Shown here: piece after piece, positions 25,529-34,021 of the stretch
How positions within the stretch are numbered: position 1 is the first letter of the stretch
Layout of the letters: each line of letters begins with the position of its first letter
Source of the DNA: Candidatus Poribacteria bacterium
Lineage (GTDB): Bacteria > Poribacteria > WGA-4E > WGA-3G
Direction of reading: 5' to 3'
NCBI GenBank assembly: GCA_022819945.1
Contig: JAJEGI010000108.1
Location: 164,202-228,201, forward strand
Length of the DNA stretch: 64,000 nucleotides
The notes under the pieces: generated by a model
Told to the model about the DNA's origin: nothing
The model's input: the letters and a program-made list of their open reading frames with translations, nothing else
Database searches by the model: none
Made by a program: the position numbers and the translations under genes

Positions 25529-26422
25529 ATGGGACACCGACAGATGTTTATATACCTCTTTTTGGTAGCACTGATGCCGCTGAGTGCTAAAGCATTCCCA
25601 CCGGTTTCACCGGCAGGTGGCAACTATTTAGTCCTTGACGGGGTTGATGACTATGCTGTTTTGGATTTTGAAACCTTTGGTTATCTCTTACCGGATGGCA
25701 CAGACGAATTTACCTTTGAAGCATGGATATATCTCACCGCACCGCCCGACAAAAAGGACACGACGGTATTGGTAATACTCCATCAACAGGTGGATATGGT
25801 CATCGTGAATAATGAAGGTCAATTCAATGAACTGGCGAATGTGATAAATACCGATCCGCCGAAGGGGGACCTCGTCTTGCAAATGAATTCCTATCTTGAT
25901 GGCAAGTTTGGTCGGACGTTGGCTTTCCCGATCTCGCTTGAGCTGAACCAGTGGTACCATATCGCTCATCAGGTAAAAGGGAATCAGGTAACGGCGATCG
26001 TCAATGATTTCGGGGGGACACATCAACACGGTCAACCGCTCGGCCATGATCGTGATCCTCGTAATTTGCGTCCAAAGGACTTCGTGCTTGGCGGGTTTGG
26101 AGAGATAATTGTGATGCCTGGTCGTCCGCCAGCCAAAGCGTTTTTGGATTCCTTCACTGGCTATATTGATGAGGTTCGTATCTCAGCGGTGGCGCGTTAC
26201 GATGTTGAGAAAAAGGGTTTCATGCCGCGCGGCAAGTTCAAAAACGACGCGAAGACGGTTGCATTGTGGCATTTTGATGAACCCGGTGGCACACAGGAAT
26301 TCTTAGATGCCTCGCGCAATGGACATCATCTGGCGGGTAAAAATGGCGCAAAGATTGGGAACGCGCTTGCTGTCAAAGTAGAAGAAAAACTCACCACAAC
26401 ATGGGGACGACTTAAACAATGA
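25529..26422 (+). CDS. Secreted LamG/concanavalin A-like domain protein with C-terminal TTTWG tag
   Basis: I place the start at ATG 25529, directly after TAAGGAG; the longer frame from 25475 runs through a repeat element. The 297-residue product has a signal peptide (FIYLFLVALMPLSAKA) and a LamG-like jelly roll: YLVLDGVDDYAVLDF, DEFTFEAWIYL, LNQWYHIAHQV, FTGYIDEVRISAVARY, TVALWHFDEPGG. These modules usually bind glycans or act as adhesion domains. The last residues, KLTTTWGRLKQ, repeat the tag seen on the two TolB-like proteins. The stop overlaps a 33-codon ORF (ATGA), which abuts the Kelch sigma fusion, so ligand-binding protein and sensor may be co-expressed. Confidence 0.88.
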   Translation: MGHRQMFIYLFLVALMPLSAKAFPPVSPAGGNYLVLDGVDDYAVLDFETFGYLLPDGTDEFTFEAWIYLTAPPDKKDTTVLVILHQQVDMVIVNNEGQFNELANVINTDPPKGDLVLQMNSYLDGKFGRTLAFPISLELNQWYHIAHQVKGNQVTAIVNDFGGTHQHGQPLGHDRDPRNLRPKDFVLGGFGEIIVMPGRPPAKAFLDSFTGYIDEVRISAVARYDVEKKGFMPRGKFKNDAKTVALWHFDEPGGTQEFLDASRNGHHLAGKNGAKIGNALAVKVEEKLTTTWGRLKQ

Positions 26423-26520
26423 AATCTGTAAAAAAGCTATCTATGGGCATTGTTGTTCTCATTCTCTTACTTATGCAAATAGAATCCTTAAATCTGTTCG
26501 TGTATCATGGAGGGTTGTAA
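26419..26520 (+). CDS. 33-residue hydrophobic leader ORF between LamG and sigma genes
   Basis: MKSVKKLSMGIVVLILLLMQ continues IESLNLFVYHGGL and stops at 26520, two bases before the GTG of the sigma fusion. The ATG overlaps the LamG stop (ATGA). The sequence looks like a signal peptide or single helix. Its last codons contain the GGAGG that serves the sigma gene, so it could couple translation of LamG and sigma. It may instead be the stump of a lost secreted gene. Confidence 0.5.
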   Translation: MKSVKKLSMGIVVLILLLMQIESLNLFVYHGGL

Positions 26521-26522
26521 CA

Positions 26523-28409
26523 GTGGAAAACGATGCTCAACTGATTCGCAGAATTTTGTCAGGCGACGATGCGGCCTTCGATACTTTAGTCCAAAGGCAC
26601 CAAAGGGGTGTCCACGCGCTTGCGTGGCGGAAGGTTAGCGACTTTCACTATGCCGAAGAAATTACGCAAGATACCTTTCTTCAAGCATACAAGAAGCTCT
26701 CAACACTCAAAAATCCGAATCAATTTGCAGGGTGGCTCTATGTCATCGCAAATCGACTTTGTATTAATTGGCTCCAAAGACACAAACCCGCGATGCAATC
26801 GCTGGAGGACACGCCTGTGGCAGAAATAGAAAAATCTTCTTATATCCATCATGCTTCGGAGCAGCGCGAAGTAGAAGGCAGCGAGCATCGTTATGCAATC
26901 GCCGAAAGACTTTTGTCCAAACTCCCAGAGAGCGAGCGTACAGTGATGACACTCCATTATCTGGGCGAAATGACAGCAAAAGAGATCAGTAAGTTCTTAG
27001 GTGTCTCCGTAAACACAATTACAAATCGACTTTGGCGGGCGCGAAAGCGTTTGCGAGAGGATCAAGAACTCATGGTTCAGGAGGTGCTCGGCGGTGTGCA
27101 GTTCCCCGCCAACCTCACCGAGAACATCATGCGACAGGTCGCTGACCTGAAACCGACACCGCCTCCGGTTGCGAAACCTCTGCTCCCGTGGAGTGCTTTT
27201 GGTGTGACGACCCTTCTGGTTGTCATGCTATTAGGTGCGACCAACCAATACCTCGTCCACTTTCAGAAACCGTATAGTTTCGAGGCAGTCGCCGAACCGA
27301 CGGTTGAAATTGTTGATACCGCTATCCTTCTTGATATTGATTCAAAACCGGATCTGCGGAGCCAGGTCGGACGAGTGACTTCCGCCGATAAAAACATCGG
27401 GGCAGGGCTGCAGGCCGCTGAAACGCCGCTTGTGTCCGATATCCAGCGGAATTCACCCGGGTCTACTCCGTTGCAGTGGACACGGAAAGCGGACATGCCA
27501 ACCGCTCGAACGGGTTTTGCTACATCTGTCGTGAATGGAAAAGTGTTCGCGATTGGGGGTAACATACAGCTCAAAAGGGGCGAATTTGGGGATCTATCGG
27601 CTTCAACGGTAGAAATGTACGATCCTGAAACCGATACATGGGAACAAAAATCGGATATGCCGACAGCGCGGTCCGGTGTCTCTGTCTCAGTTGTGGATGG
27701 AAAAATCTACGCCATTGGTGGGACAAAAACAAAGATAATTCAGGCACCTCGCGGTTTCAGTTCCGAGAGTGAAGAACTCGCAACCGTAGAACGGTATGAT
27801 CCGGTCACGGACACATGGATCCAGAAAGCGAATATGCCGACACCAAAGAAAACCATGACCTGTGTTGTGAACGGAAAAATTTATGCTATTGGGGGGTGGT
27901 TAACGACGAAAGAAAAACCGCACTTAGAAACTGTGGAGGTATATGATCCAGGGACGGACACATGGGCAAAAGTCCAGAGTATGAACTGTGCGCGTTGTTC
28001 CGCAGCAATTAGTGTTGTGAACGGAGAAATCTATGCTATCGGTGGGCTCGGTTCGCCTCCTATTCAGGATCAGTCAGATCTGTATCTTTCGAGCGTTGAA
28101 GTGTTCAATCCAAAAACGAATCAATGGCAGGAAAGAACAGAAATGCCTGCGCCGAAAGCGTCACACACAGCAAGCGTAATTGATGGAAAAATCTATGTCA
28201 TAGGTGGTTACTTTAAGGAAGATGGGGAATTTAAAAAACTTTCAACGATTGAAATCTACGATCCTGCAACTGAGCATTGGACGCAAGAGCCGGAGATGCC
28301 CATGGGTAAATGGGGACATAAAACTGAGGTGATAGATGGGCAAATCTACATTTTTGGCGGAGGTCCTGTTACGAGTGTCCAAGTTTACGACCCAAGAGGA
28401 ACCCCTTAG
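26523..28409 (+). CDS. ECF sigma factor fused via a transmembrane helix to a Kelch beta-propeller
   Basis: GTG start at 26523 with GGAGGG upstream; the N-terminus VENDAQLIRRILSGDDAAF aligns with the paralogue's MERDDVQLIRSTLLGDDAAF. Of 628 residues, region 2 (YAEEITQDTFLQAYKKL, GWLYVIANRLCINWLQ) and region 4 (LPESERTVMTLHYLGEM, TAKEISKFLGVSVNTITNRL) are intact. The helix SAFGVTTLLVVMLLGA lies near residues 220-238. From about 320 six Kelch repeats follow, each with a Gly-Gly pair and a Y-D-P-x-T-x-x-W closing strand: KVFAIGG, KIYAIGG, EIYAIGG, KIYVIGG, QIYIFGG. Predicted cytoplasmic sigma with an exported sensor. Identity to the BNR fusion is high through the linker (PYSFEA, EPTVEIVD) and stops at the propeller boundary. 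Confidence 0.93.
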   Translation: MENDAQLIRRILSGDDAAFDTLVQRHQRGVHALAWRKVSDFHYAEEITQDTFLQAYKKLSTLKNPNQFAGWLYVIANRLCINWLQRHKPAMQSLEDTPVAEIEKSSYIHHASEQREVEGSEHRYAIAERLLSKLPESERTVMTLHYLGEMTAKEISKFLGVSVNTITNRLWRARKRLREDQELMVQEVLGGVQFPANLTENIMRQVADLKPTPPPVAKPLLPWSAFGVTTLLVVMLLGATNQYLVHFQKPYSFEAVAEPTVEIVDTAILLDIDSKPDLRSQVGRVTSADKNIGAGLQAAETPLVSDIQRNSPGSTPLQWTRKADMPTARTGFATSVVNGKVFAIGGNIQLKRGEFGDLSASTVEMYDPETDTWEQKSDMPTARSGVSVSVVDGKIYAIGGTKTKIIQAPRGFSSESEELATVERYDPVTDTWIQKANMPTPKKTMTCVVNGKIYAIGGWLTTKEKPHLETVEVYDPGTDTWAKVQSMNCARCSAAISVVNGEIYAIGGLGSPPIQDQSDLYLSSVEVFNPKTNQWQERTEMPAPKASHTASVIDGKIYVIGGYFKEDGEFKKLSTIEIYDPATEHWTQEPEMPMGKWGHKTEVIDGQIYIFGGGPVTSVQVYDPRGTP

Positions 28410-28808
28410 CGGGTTGACCTAAGTGGAAACGCGCAGATGCGTAAAAAAAGTCGGTAATTGAATTTCCAATATTCTTTTTTTTGGATGTGTCCCTTCTCGA
28501 TTGGCGAGGTTCCTTGGGGAAAATACCCAAGCAAACACCTTGCCTTTTTCTTTTCCACTCAAGGTTACGCTCACTCATCCCTTCTGTAGGAGCGAGTGTT
28601 TTTACTTGGGGTGTTTGATAGGGGTTTCTGCGGATTTCTTGTCGCTCGCGATCGTACCACCCGCGGATTACTGATAGCTTCCGTTTATACACCTATCACA
28701 TTCCATTTTTCCTGCAAAAAATGTGGTGGTTATGATAGAATAGATGTAAATTGTGAACCCTGATGTGACGAGGTGCGTACTTTAAGGTCGCACACAGATA
28801 CCGAAATC
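28410..28808. other. Intergenic region after the Kelch sigma fusion
   Basis: This 399-base gap holds a terminator-like hairpin (28503-28554) and degenerate fragments of dispersed repeats (for example CGGTAATTGAATT near 28453). An open frame on the opposite strand consists of repeat sequence and was not called. Confidence 0.5.
28503..28554 (+). terminator. Likely rho-independent terminator
   Basis: Outer stem GGCGAGGT / ACCTTGCC, inner stem CTTGGG / CCCAAG with a 7-base loop, followed by TTTTTCTTTT. It lies 94 bases after the Kelch sigma fusion. Confidence 0.5.
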
Positions 28809-29888
28809 ATGAAAATTACTGACGTTAAAACTTACAACTTACGCTATCCACTTCTTGAACCCTTTGCGAATTCGCGGGGTTGGACGAACACACGGACTGC
28901 CGTTGTCGTTGAAATTTCCACAGATGCCGGGATTACGGGTTGGGGTGAAGGGATAAGTATTCCGTCCGCCTCGGCAATCGAAACACATCTGATTGGACAA
29001 TCGCCTTTTGAAACGGAACGGATCTGGGAGGCGATGCGCGGAAACATCGGTGCCTTGAGCGGGATTGACATCGCCTTGTGGGACATCATGGGTAAAGCAT
29101 TTGATATGCCGATCTACCAACTCCTCGGTGGCGCGTTCCGGTTGAAGATTCCGGCTTACGCAAGCGGACTTTTCAAGAAAGACAAACCCGACATAACCGA
29201 AGCATTGATGGATGAGGCGAAAGGCTATGTTGATGCAGGGTTCCCTGCTGTGAAAATGAAGATCGGTTTCGGCGAGGCTTACGATGTGAAAAACGTTGCT
29301 GCAGTCCGACGCGCCATTGGCGATGACACGCTTTTCGCTGTCGATGCCAATTGTGGCTACGATGTCGGTACGGCAATTGACGTTGGGCAAAAGATATTAG
29401 ACTGCGATCTCTTTTGGTATGAAGAACCGATTACCAGTGACGATGTGACGGGTTATCGTGAAATCCGCAACGCACTGAAGGTGAGAATCGCTGGCGGTGA
29501 GATGTTGCAAGGACGCTGGGCATTCCGCGATCTCATACAAGAACGCGGGTTGGATATTGTGCAACCGGATATAAGCATCGCTGGTGGCTTCACGGAATGC
29601 CGAAAAATCGCGGCTATGGCGAGTGCAAACTATGTTCGGGTGTCGCCGCACATGTGGGGTGGTAGCATCCGTCTCGCAGCGACGCTGCACTGGCAAGCGA
29701 CGCTTCCAGACGCGCCGCAGGCCCTCAACTCGATTCCTTCACTCTTGGAATTTGATATGACTGAAAATCGCCTCCGTACGGCGTTGGCACGGCAACCGAT
29801 ACATGCTGTTGATGGGTGCGTTGATGTCCCAGAGGCACCCGGATTGGGAATTGAGATTGACCGAGATGTGTTGGAACAGTATGCGTGA
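28809..29888 (+). CDS. Mandelate racemase/muconate lactonizing enzyme family protein (enolase superfamily)
   Basis: Start at ATG 28809 (MKITDVKTYNLRYPLLEPFA); the longer frame from 28773 adds 12 unlikely residues. The 359-residue protein has the N-terminal capping domain and a TIM-like barrel with the full acid-base set: K149-x-K151 (AVKMKIG), metal ligands D179 (VDANCGYD), E205 (YEEPI) and E231 (GGEML), and a D254/H281 dyad (QPDIS, SPHMWGG). The KxK plus His-Asp arrangement is that of the mandelate racemase subgroup, which abstracts a proton next to a carboxylate, commonly in sugar-acid dehydration. The neighbouring Gfo/Idh/MocA gene agrees with acid-sugar or polyol catabolism; the exact substrate is unknown. 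Confidence 0.92.
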   Translation: MKITDVKTYNLRYPLLEPFANSRGWTNTRTAVVVEISTDAGITGWGEGISIPSASAIETHLIGQSPFETERIWEAMRGNIGALSGIDIALWDIMGKAFDMPIYQLLGGAFRLKIPAYASGLFKKDKPDITEALMDEAKGYVDAGFPAVKMKIGFGEAYDVKNVAAVRRAIGDDTLFAVDANCGYDVGTAIDVGQKILDCDLFWYEEPITSDDVTGYREIRNALKVRIAGGEMLQGRWAFRDLIQERGLDIVQPDISIAGGFTECRKIAAMASANYVRVSPHMWGGSIRLAATLHWQATLPDAPQALNSIPSLLEFDMTENRLRTALARQPIHAVDGCVDVPEAPGLGIEIDRDVLEQYA

Positions 29889-30714
29889 GTCCTATAGTAA
29901 AAATATGAAAAACCGAATTCTGATTGTATGCCTCTTGTTTCTATCTGTCGTCAGCGTGATTTTTCTTTACCACTTTCGCGTTGAAGCGGATTCCCGAATA
30001 GAGCAGCCGCCAAGCGAAGCACCTTTTTCGCATGAACTGTTTGATGAGGTTTTGCAGGAACATGTTGACGGAGACGGACGGGTCAATTATGCCAAACTGA
30101 AGGCAAACCCTGGAAAATTAGAGGCGTATTTGGACCTGTTGGCTGTTGCCAACCCTACGGAACTGTCTTACAATGCACAGCTGGTGTTTTGGGTTAACGC
30201 TTACAACGCGCTTGTCATTAAAGGGGTTATTGATCATTACCCGACAACGAGTGTCCGAAAAGTCAAATGGTTCAACGGGTTTTTCTCTCGGCTTAAGTTT
30301 CAGGTTGCGGGTAAAACTTATACGCTTAATCAGATTGAACACGGCATTATCCGCACAGAATTTGCGGATCCGCGCGTTCACTTTATCCTTGTATGCGCCT
30401 CGACGAGTTGCCCACCTTTGGAAAGTCGGGCGTTTTCCGCTGAAACAATTGAGGAACGCCTTGAGACCGCAACGTTTAACTTCGTTCAAAATCCTGAACA
30501 GGTTAGGATTGACCGCGCGAAACGTCGTGTCTATCTCTCGAAAATTTTCAAGTGGTATGATGACGATTTTGAGATAGGCTATGAGGGTGTAGCAGACTTT
30601 CTTGCTGATTACTTGCCACCCGAAGATGCAGATTTTGTATTAGCAGAGGACATAAAATTTCACCACTTAGACTACGACTGGACCCTGAACGATCAGAAAA
30701 ATAAAAAATTGTGA
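29881..30714 (+). CDS. DUF547 domain-containing exported protein
   Basis: Start taken at ATG 29881, which overlaps the stop of the preceding gene (ATGCGTGA); Met at 29905 is an alternative giving a tidier signal (MKNRILIVCLLFLSVVSVIF). From 29881 the product is 277 residues. DUF547 landmarks: VNYAKLKANPGKLEAYLDLL, LVFWVNAYNALVIKGVIDHY, YTLNQIEHGIIR, VHFILVCASTSCPPLESRAF and SKIFKWYDDDFE. The family is widespread, usually exported, with a conserved Cys/Ser pair (STSCPP) but no proven activity; some members have been likened to papain-like or transglutaminase-type folds. Confidence 0.88.
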   Translation: MRESYSKNMKNRILIVCLLFLSVVSVIFLYHFRVEADSRIEQPPSEAPFSHELFDEVLQEHVDGDGRVNYAKLKANPGKLEAYLDLLAVANPTELSYNAQLVFWVNAYNALVIKGVIDHYPTTSVRKVKWFNGFFSRLKFQVAGKTYTLNQIEHGIIRTEFADPRVHFILVCASTSCPPLESRAFSAETIEERLETATFNFVQNPEQVRIDRAKRRVYLSKIFKWYDDDFEIGYEGVADFLADYLPPEDADFVLAEDIKFHHLDYDWTLNDQKNKKL

Positions 30715-30791
30715 AGTGTACTAAAGTCGATAAGGTTGAAAAGTTGTTGTAACTTTAAGGACACTTCTAAACTTTCTTTTAAGGAGAATCC

Positions 30792-31841
30792 GTGTTTATG
30801 GTAAATACTGCCGTTATCGGCTACGGATATGCCGGACGTGCCTTTCATTCCTATCTCGTCAGCTTGGCAGATGGCTTGAACCTTTACGCCATCGCGACGC
30901 GGGATGCTGAACGCCGTGAGGCTGCACGTGAAGCATACCCAAACGCGCAAAACTACCAAACGATCGACGAAGTGATCTCAGATGATAGCGTTGATCTCGT
31001 CGTGTTAGCCACGCCACACGACACCCACGCCGAACTCGCAATCAAAGCGATGGATGCAGGCAAGCATGTCGTCACAGATAAAATCATGGCGATGAACACC
31101 GAAGAAGCGGACGCAATGATCGCCGCGAGCCAACGAAACGATGTCCTGCTCAGTGTCTTTCATAACCGTAGATGGGATTGGGATTATAACACGATCCGAA
31201 AGATTATTGATGAAGGTTTGCTCGGAACTCCGTATCTCTATCAAGTGGCGATTATGCGTTACGGCGCACCCGGTGGCTGGCGCGGGGTCAAAAGCCAGAG
31301 CGGCGGTATCCTCTACGACTGGCCCGCACACTTCGTTGATCAAGCATTGCAGCTTGTAACGGCACCCGTTGAATCTGTCTTCTGCGATATTCACTACAAC
31401 ACAAGATGGGACACGGATATCGGTAACTACGGCAATCTTATCATTAAGTTTGAGAACGATGTCCGGTATCAGATTGAGATTAGCAACCTCTCGAAAGCGG
31501 AGAAACCGCGCTGGTATATCGTCGGGGATTTAGGTGGACTGATCAAACACGGACTCGACCCGCAGGAAGGACCGATGCGCGAGGGTAACATTGATGCCGC
31601 ACAACAAGACCCGGAAAACTACGCCAGAGTCTGGACCGCGGTAGGTGGCGAGAACCGCGAACTTGTCGTCAAAAGCGTCCAGACGACATGGAAATCCTAC
31701 TATCAGAACATCGCAGACGTGCTAAACAAAGCCGAAGAACTGGTTGTCAAACCTGAAGAGATCCGTAAAGTGATGCAGGTCTACGATGCTGCGATGCAGT
31801 CTGCAGAGACGGGTGAAACTGTGCGATTGTTCAGATTATAG
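30792..31841 (+). CDS. Gfo/Idh/MocA family oxidoreductase
   Basis: A 349-residue protein. AAGGAG lies 5 bases before a GTG at 30792; the in-frame ATG at 30798 is a possible alternative. The Rossmann motif is AVIGYGYAGRAFH (GxGxxG), and the family EKP motif appears as D96-K97-I98 (VTDKIMAMN), keeping the key Lys. The C-terminal half has the expected substrate domain (FHNRRWDWDYNTIRKIIDEG, GGILYDWPAHFVDQAL). It probably reduces or oxidises a sugar, inositol or derivative with NAD(P). It lies 77 bases after the DUF547 gene and may share a transcript with it and the enolase-superfamily enzyme. Confidence 0.92.
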   Translation: MFMVNTAVIGYGYAGRAFHSYLVSLADGLNLYAIATRDAERREAAREAYPNAQNYQTIDEVISDDSVDLVVLATPHDTHAELAIKAMDAGKHVVTDKIMAMNTEEADAMIAASQRNDVLLSVFHNRRWDWDYNTIRKIIDEGLLGTPYLYQVAIMRYGAPGGWRGVKSQSGGILYDWPAHFVDQALQLVTAPVESVFCDIHYNTRWDTDIGNYGNLIIKFENDVRYQIEISNLSKAEKPRWYIVGDLGGLIKHGLDPQEGPMREGNIDAAQQDPENYARVWTAVGGENRELVVKSVQTTWKSYYQNIADVLNKAEELVVKPEEIRKVMQVYDAAMQSAETGETVRLFRL

Positions 31842-31969
31842 ACAGTAGTGTTCAGTTCTTGGCAGAATTATGCTTCAGAATTCCGAAATTGGCGTAATAA
31901 TAGGTATTCTAAACTGGCATTATACTTGCTAAGTATCACATAAACAACTTGTCAAGAGGGAGAGAAGAA

Positions 31970-33085
31970 ATGAAAATCAAAACACGACATGGATTCATAC
32001 TGGTGCTATTCCTCATGTTGGTTTCCGTTGTGCAAAGCGGTATAACCGCGCATCACGAGACGGGCGCGTCGGAATATCACGAACTCAACGCACAGGTTAT
32101 CGCAAGTATTGATCAAGGGTTGGAATGGCTCAAGGGACAACAAGCTGAAGATGGGTTATTTGCCAAGCACCCGGGCGTAACAGCTCTTGTCCTCACCGCT
32201 TTTTTACGGCATCCGGAGAACAAATACCCGGAAGCAGAACATCCGTTTATACAAAAAGGACTTCAGCGGTTAGTTGCTTTGCAACAACCGAACGGTGCAA
32301 TCTACGATGTTGAGATGCAACCCGCACTGCCGAATTACAATACCTCTATCTCTGTGATGGCTCTTTCCTCAACCGGCAACCCGAAATATGACGAAGTTAT
32401 TAAAAAGGCGCAAGGTTTTCTGAAAAACCTGCAAGTCACAGATGAAGAGAGCGTCTATTTTGGTGGGATCGGCTACGGTAGCCGTCAGGACGTGAAAGAT
32501 TTGTCCAATCTGAACATCGCGATTCAGGCACTCAAAGAGAGCGGTTCCGACGATCAAGAAGTCTGGGACAAGGCGATTAAGTTTCTCGAACGCACGCAGA
32601 ACCGGAGTGAGAGCAACGATCAATCATGGGCAGGCAACGATGGCGGTTTCATCTATTCGCCTGACGGTGAAAGCAAAGCCGGAACAGATACCGCAGGAAG
32701 TCCGCGCTCTTATGCCAGCATGACTTACGCCGGACTGTTGAGCTTCATCTACGCAAATGTTGATAAAAATGATGAACGCGTGCAAGCCGCTTTCAAGTGG
32801 ATACAAGAGCATTTCACGCTTGAAGAGAACTACGGTATGGGTGCACAGGGTCTCTACTATAACTACCATACAATGGCGAAGGCGTTGCGGCTTTATGGTC
32901 AATCAACCTTTGTAGACGCGAAGGGTATCTCACACGATTGGTACCGAGAATTTGCTGAAAAAATGATTGAATTGCAGAAGCCAGACGGATTCTGGATAAA
33001 TGAGAGCAGCCGCTGGATGGAAAGAGATCCGAACCTCGTAACCGCTTACGTGATTCTCGGTCTTAATACTGCTTATCCGAAATAG
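31970..33085 (+). CDS. Secreted prenyltransferase/squalene-oxidase-repeat protein
   Basis: The ATG at 31970 follows GAGGGAGAG and begins a signal peptide (FILVLFLMLVSVVQSGITA). The 371-residue product is built from alpha-alpha toroid repeats of the squalene-cyclase/prenyltransferase superfamily: GLEWLKGQQAEDGLFAKH, LQRLVALQQPNGAIYDVEM, NDGGFIYSPDGESKAGTD, MIELQKPDGFWINESSRWM, each with the Gln-x-x-(D/N)-G-x-(F/W) turn. The catalytic DxDD of hopene cyclases is missing, so it is unlikely to cyclise squalene; similar exported proteins are common in Planctomycetes and have no known function. Confidence 0.85.
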   Translation: MKIKTRHGFILVLFLMLVSVVQSGITAHHETGASEYHELNAQVIASIDQGLEWLKGQQAEDGLFAKHPGVTALVLTAFLRHPENKYPEAEHPFIQKGLQRLVALQQPNGAIYDVEMQPALPNYNTSISVMALSSTGNPKYDEVIKKAQGFLKNLQVTDEESVYFGGIGYGSRQDVKDLSNLNIAIQALKESGSDDQEVWDKAIKFLERTQNRSESNDQSWAGNDGGFIYSPDGESKAGTDTAGSPRSYASMTYAGLLSFIYANVDKNDERVQAAFKWIQEHFTLEENYGMGAQGLYYNYHTMAKALRLYGQSTFVDAKGISHDWYREFAEKMIELQKPDGFWINESSRWMERDPNLVTAYVILGLNTAYPK

Positions 33086-33102
33086 GTTTTTCTAATCATA
33101 TC

Positions 33103-33187
33103 TACCAGTCAATCAAAGACACACTGCAGGCGGGGTTTAAAACCCCGCCTGCAGCAGTAGGGTCAGCTATGTACCAGTCAATCAAAG
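33103..33187. repeat. Direct duplication bracketing a palindrome at the nitrilase start
   Basis: TACCAGTCAATCAAAG occurs at 33103-33118 and again at 33172-33187, where it forms codons 2-7 of the nitrilase gene. A GC-rich palindrome lies between them. This is consistent with insertion plus a long target duplication, or with a local duplication. Confidence 0.75.
33124..33154. repeat. GC-rich palindrome (TGCAGGCGGGGTTT family)
   Basis: CTGCAGGCGGGGTTT-A-AAACCCCGCCTGCAG, a perfect 15+1+15 inverted repeat. It is the same unit that forms the centre of the AGGACTTACGCA elements. Confidence 0.9.
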
Positions 33188-33993
33188 TCTCCGCGATTTC
33201 GTTGAAACCTATTAAATGGGATAAAGCCTCCAACGCCGAAAAATTGGAGGCTTTCTTCGTTGAAGCCGCTAAGGATGCCCCCGCGTTAATTTTGGCGACC
33301 GAGGGTGTATTGGAAGGCTATGTCGTCATGGATGTCATTGAAGGTAGAGCCACGCCAGAGGCGATGCTTGACATCTCAGAGCCACTTGATGGTGATTATA
33401 TCCAACGATTCCGTCGGCTTGCCCGCCAACTCAAGACCTGTCTCTGCTTCGGTTTCGCTGAAAGATGTGGGACCTCTGTTTACAATTCTGCTGTGTTTAT
33501 TGATAGCAACGGTGAAATATGCGGCACCTATCACAAAACACAGTTCGCCGAAGGCACCCATCCATCGTGGAACTTTAATTGTATCGGCGAGACGATTCGT
33601 GCGTTTGATACCCCTTTCGGACGTGCGGGTATTCTAATATGCAATGATCGCTGGAATCCGTTGATTGCGCGGACGCTGGTTTTAGATGGCGCGCAATTCT
33701 TGCTGATTCCCTCCTACGGCTCGAAAGGTAAGTCGCAGAATCAGACGGTTCTCGCGAGAGCGCGTGAAAACGGTGTGCCGATTGTAGAGGCAAACGTCGG
33801 TATGAACCTCATCATCAGTAAAGGCGAAATCGTCGCGTACAAATGGGGCAACGATCAGATTAGTACGGCAGACATTGAGATTCCGTATCCGCCTTCCACC
33901 GAGGCAGCGCGTCGCTCGGAGCAAGCGTATTTACAAGCGCAGGGTCCTGAGATGGCAGCGCGCTATCAGAAGACCGTTGACCGTTTGCGGTAG
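33169..33993 (+). CDS. Nitrilase superfamily carbon-nitrogen hydrolase
   Basis: A 274-residue protein with the complete Glu-Lys-Cys triad of the superfamily: E45 (LATEGVLEG), K123 (YHKTQFAEG) and C158 (ILICNDRWNP). The length and the alpha-beta-beta-alpha fold landmarks fit amidases and N-carbamoyl hydrolases that split non-peptide C-N bonds in the cytoplasm. The specific substrate is not predictable. The ribosome site is weak (AGGGTC). The start codon is next to a palindrome and a 16-base direct duplication, so its leader was recently rearranged. Confidence 0.9.
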   Translation: MYQSIKVSAISLKPIKWDKASNAEKLEAFFVEAAKDAPALILATEGVLEGYVVMDVIEGRATPEAMLDISEPLDGDYIQRFRRLARQLKTCLCFGFAERCGTSVYNSAVFIDSNGEICGTYHKTQFAEGTHPSWNFNCIGETIRAFDTPFGRAGILICNDRWNPLIARTLVLDGAQFLLIPSYGSKGKSQNQTVLARARENGVPIVEANVGMNLIISKGEIVAYKWGNDQISTADIEIPYPPSTEAARRSEQAYLQAQGPEMAARYQKTVDRLR

Positions 33994-34021
33994 GATGGTG
34001 CGATCCCTTAAATACCACGGG

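Noticed and set aside
28369..28692. 107-codon minus-strand ORF after the Kelch sigma fusion
   Set aside because: It overlaps the sigma gene end and a terminator-like hairpin, and is composed of repeat fragments.
31970..33085. Squalene-hopene cyclase
   Set aside because: Repeats match the superfamily, but the DxDD catalytic motif is absent, the protein is too short and it carries a signal peptide.
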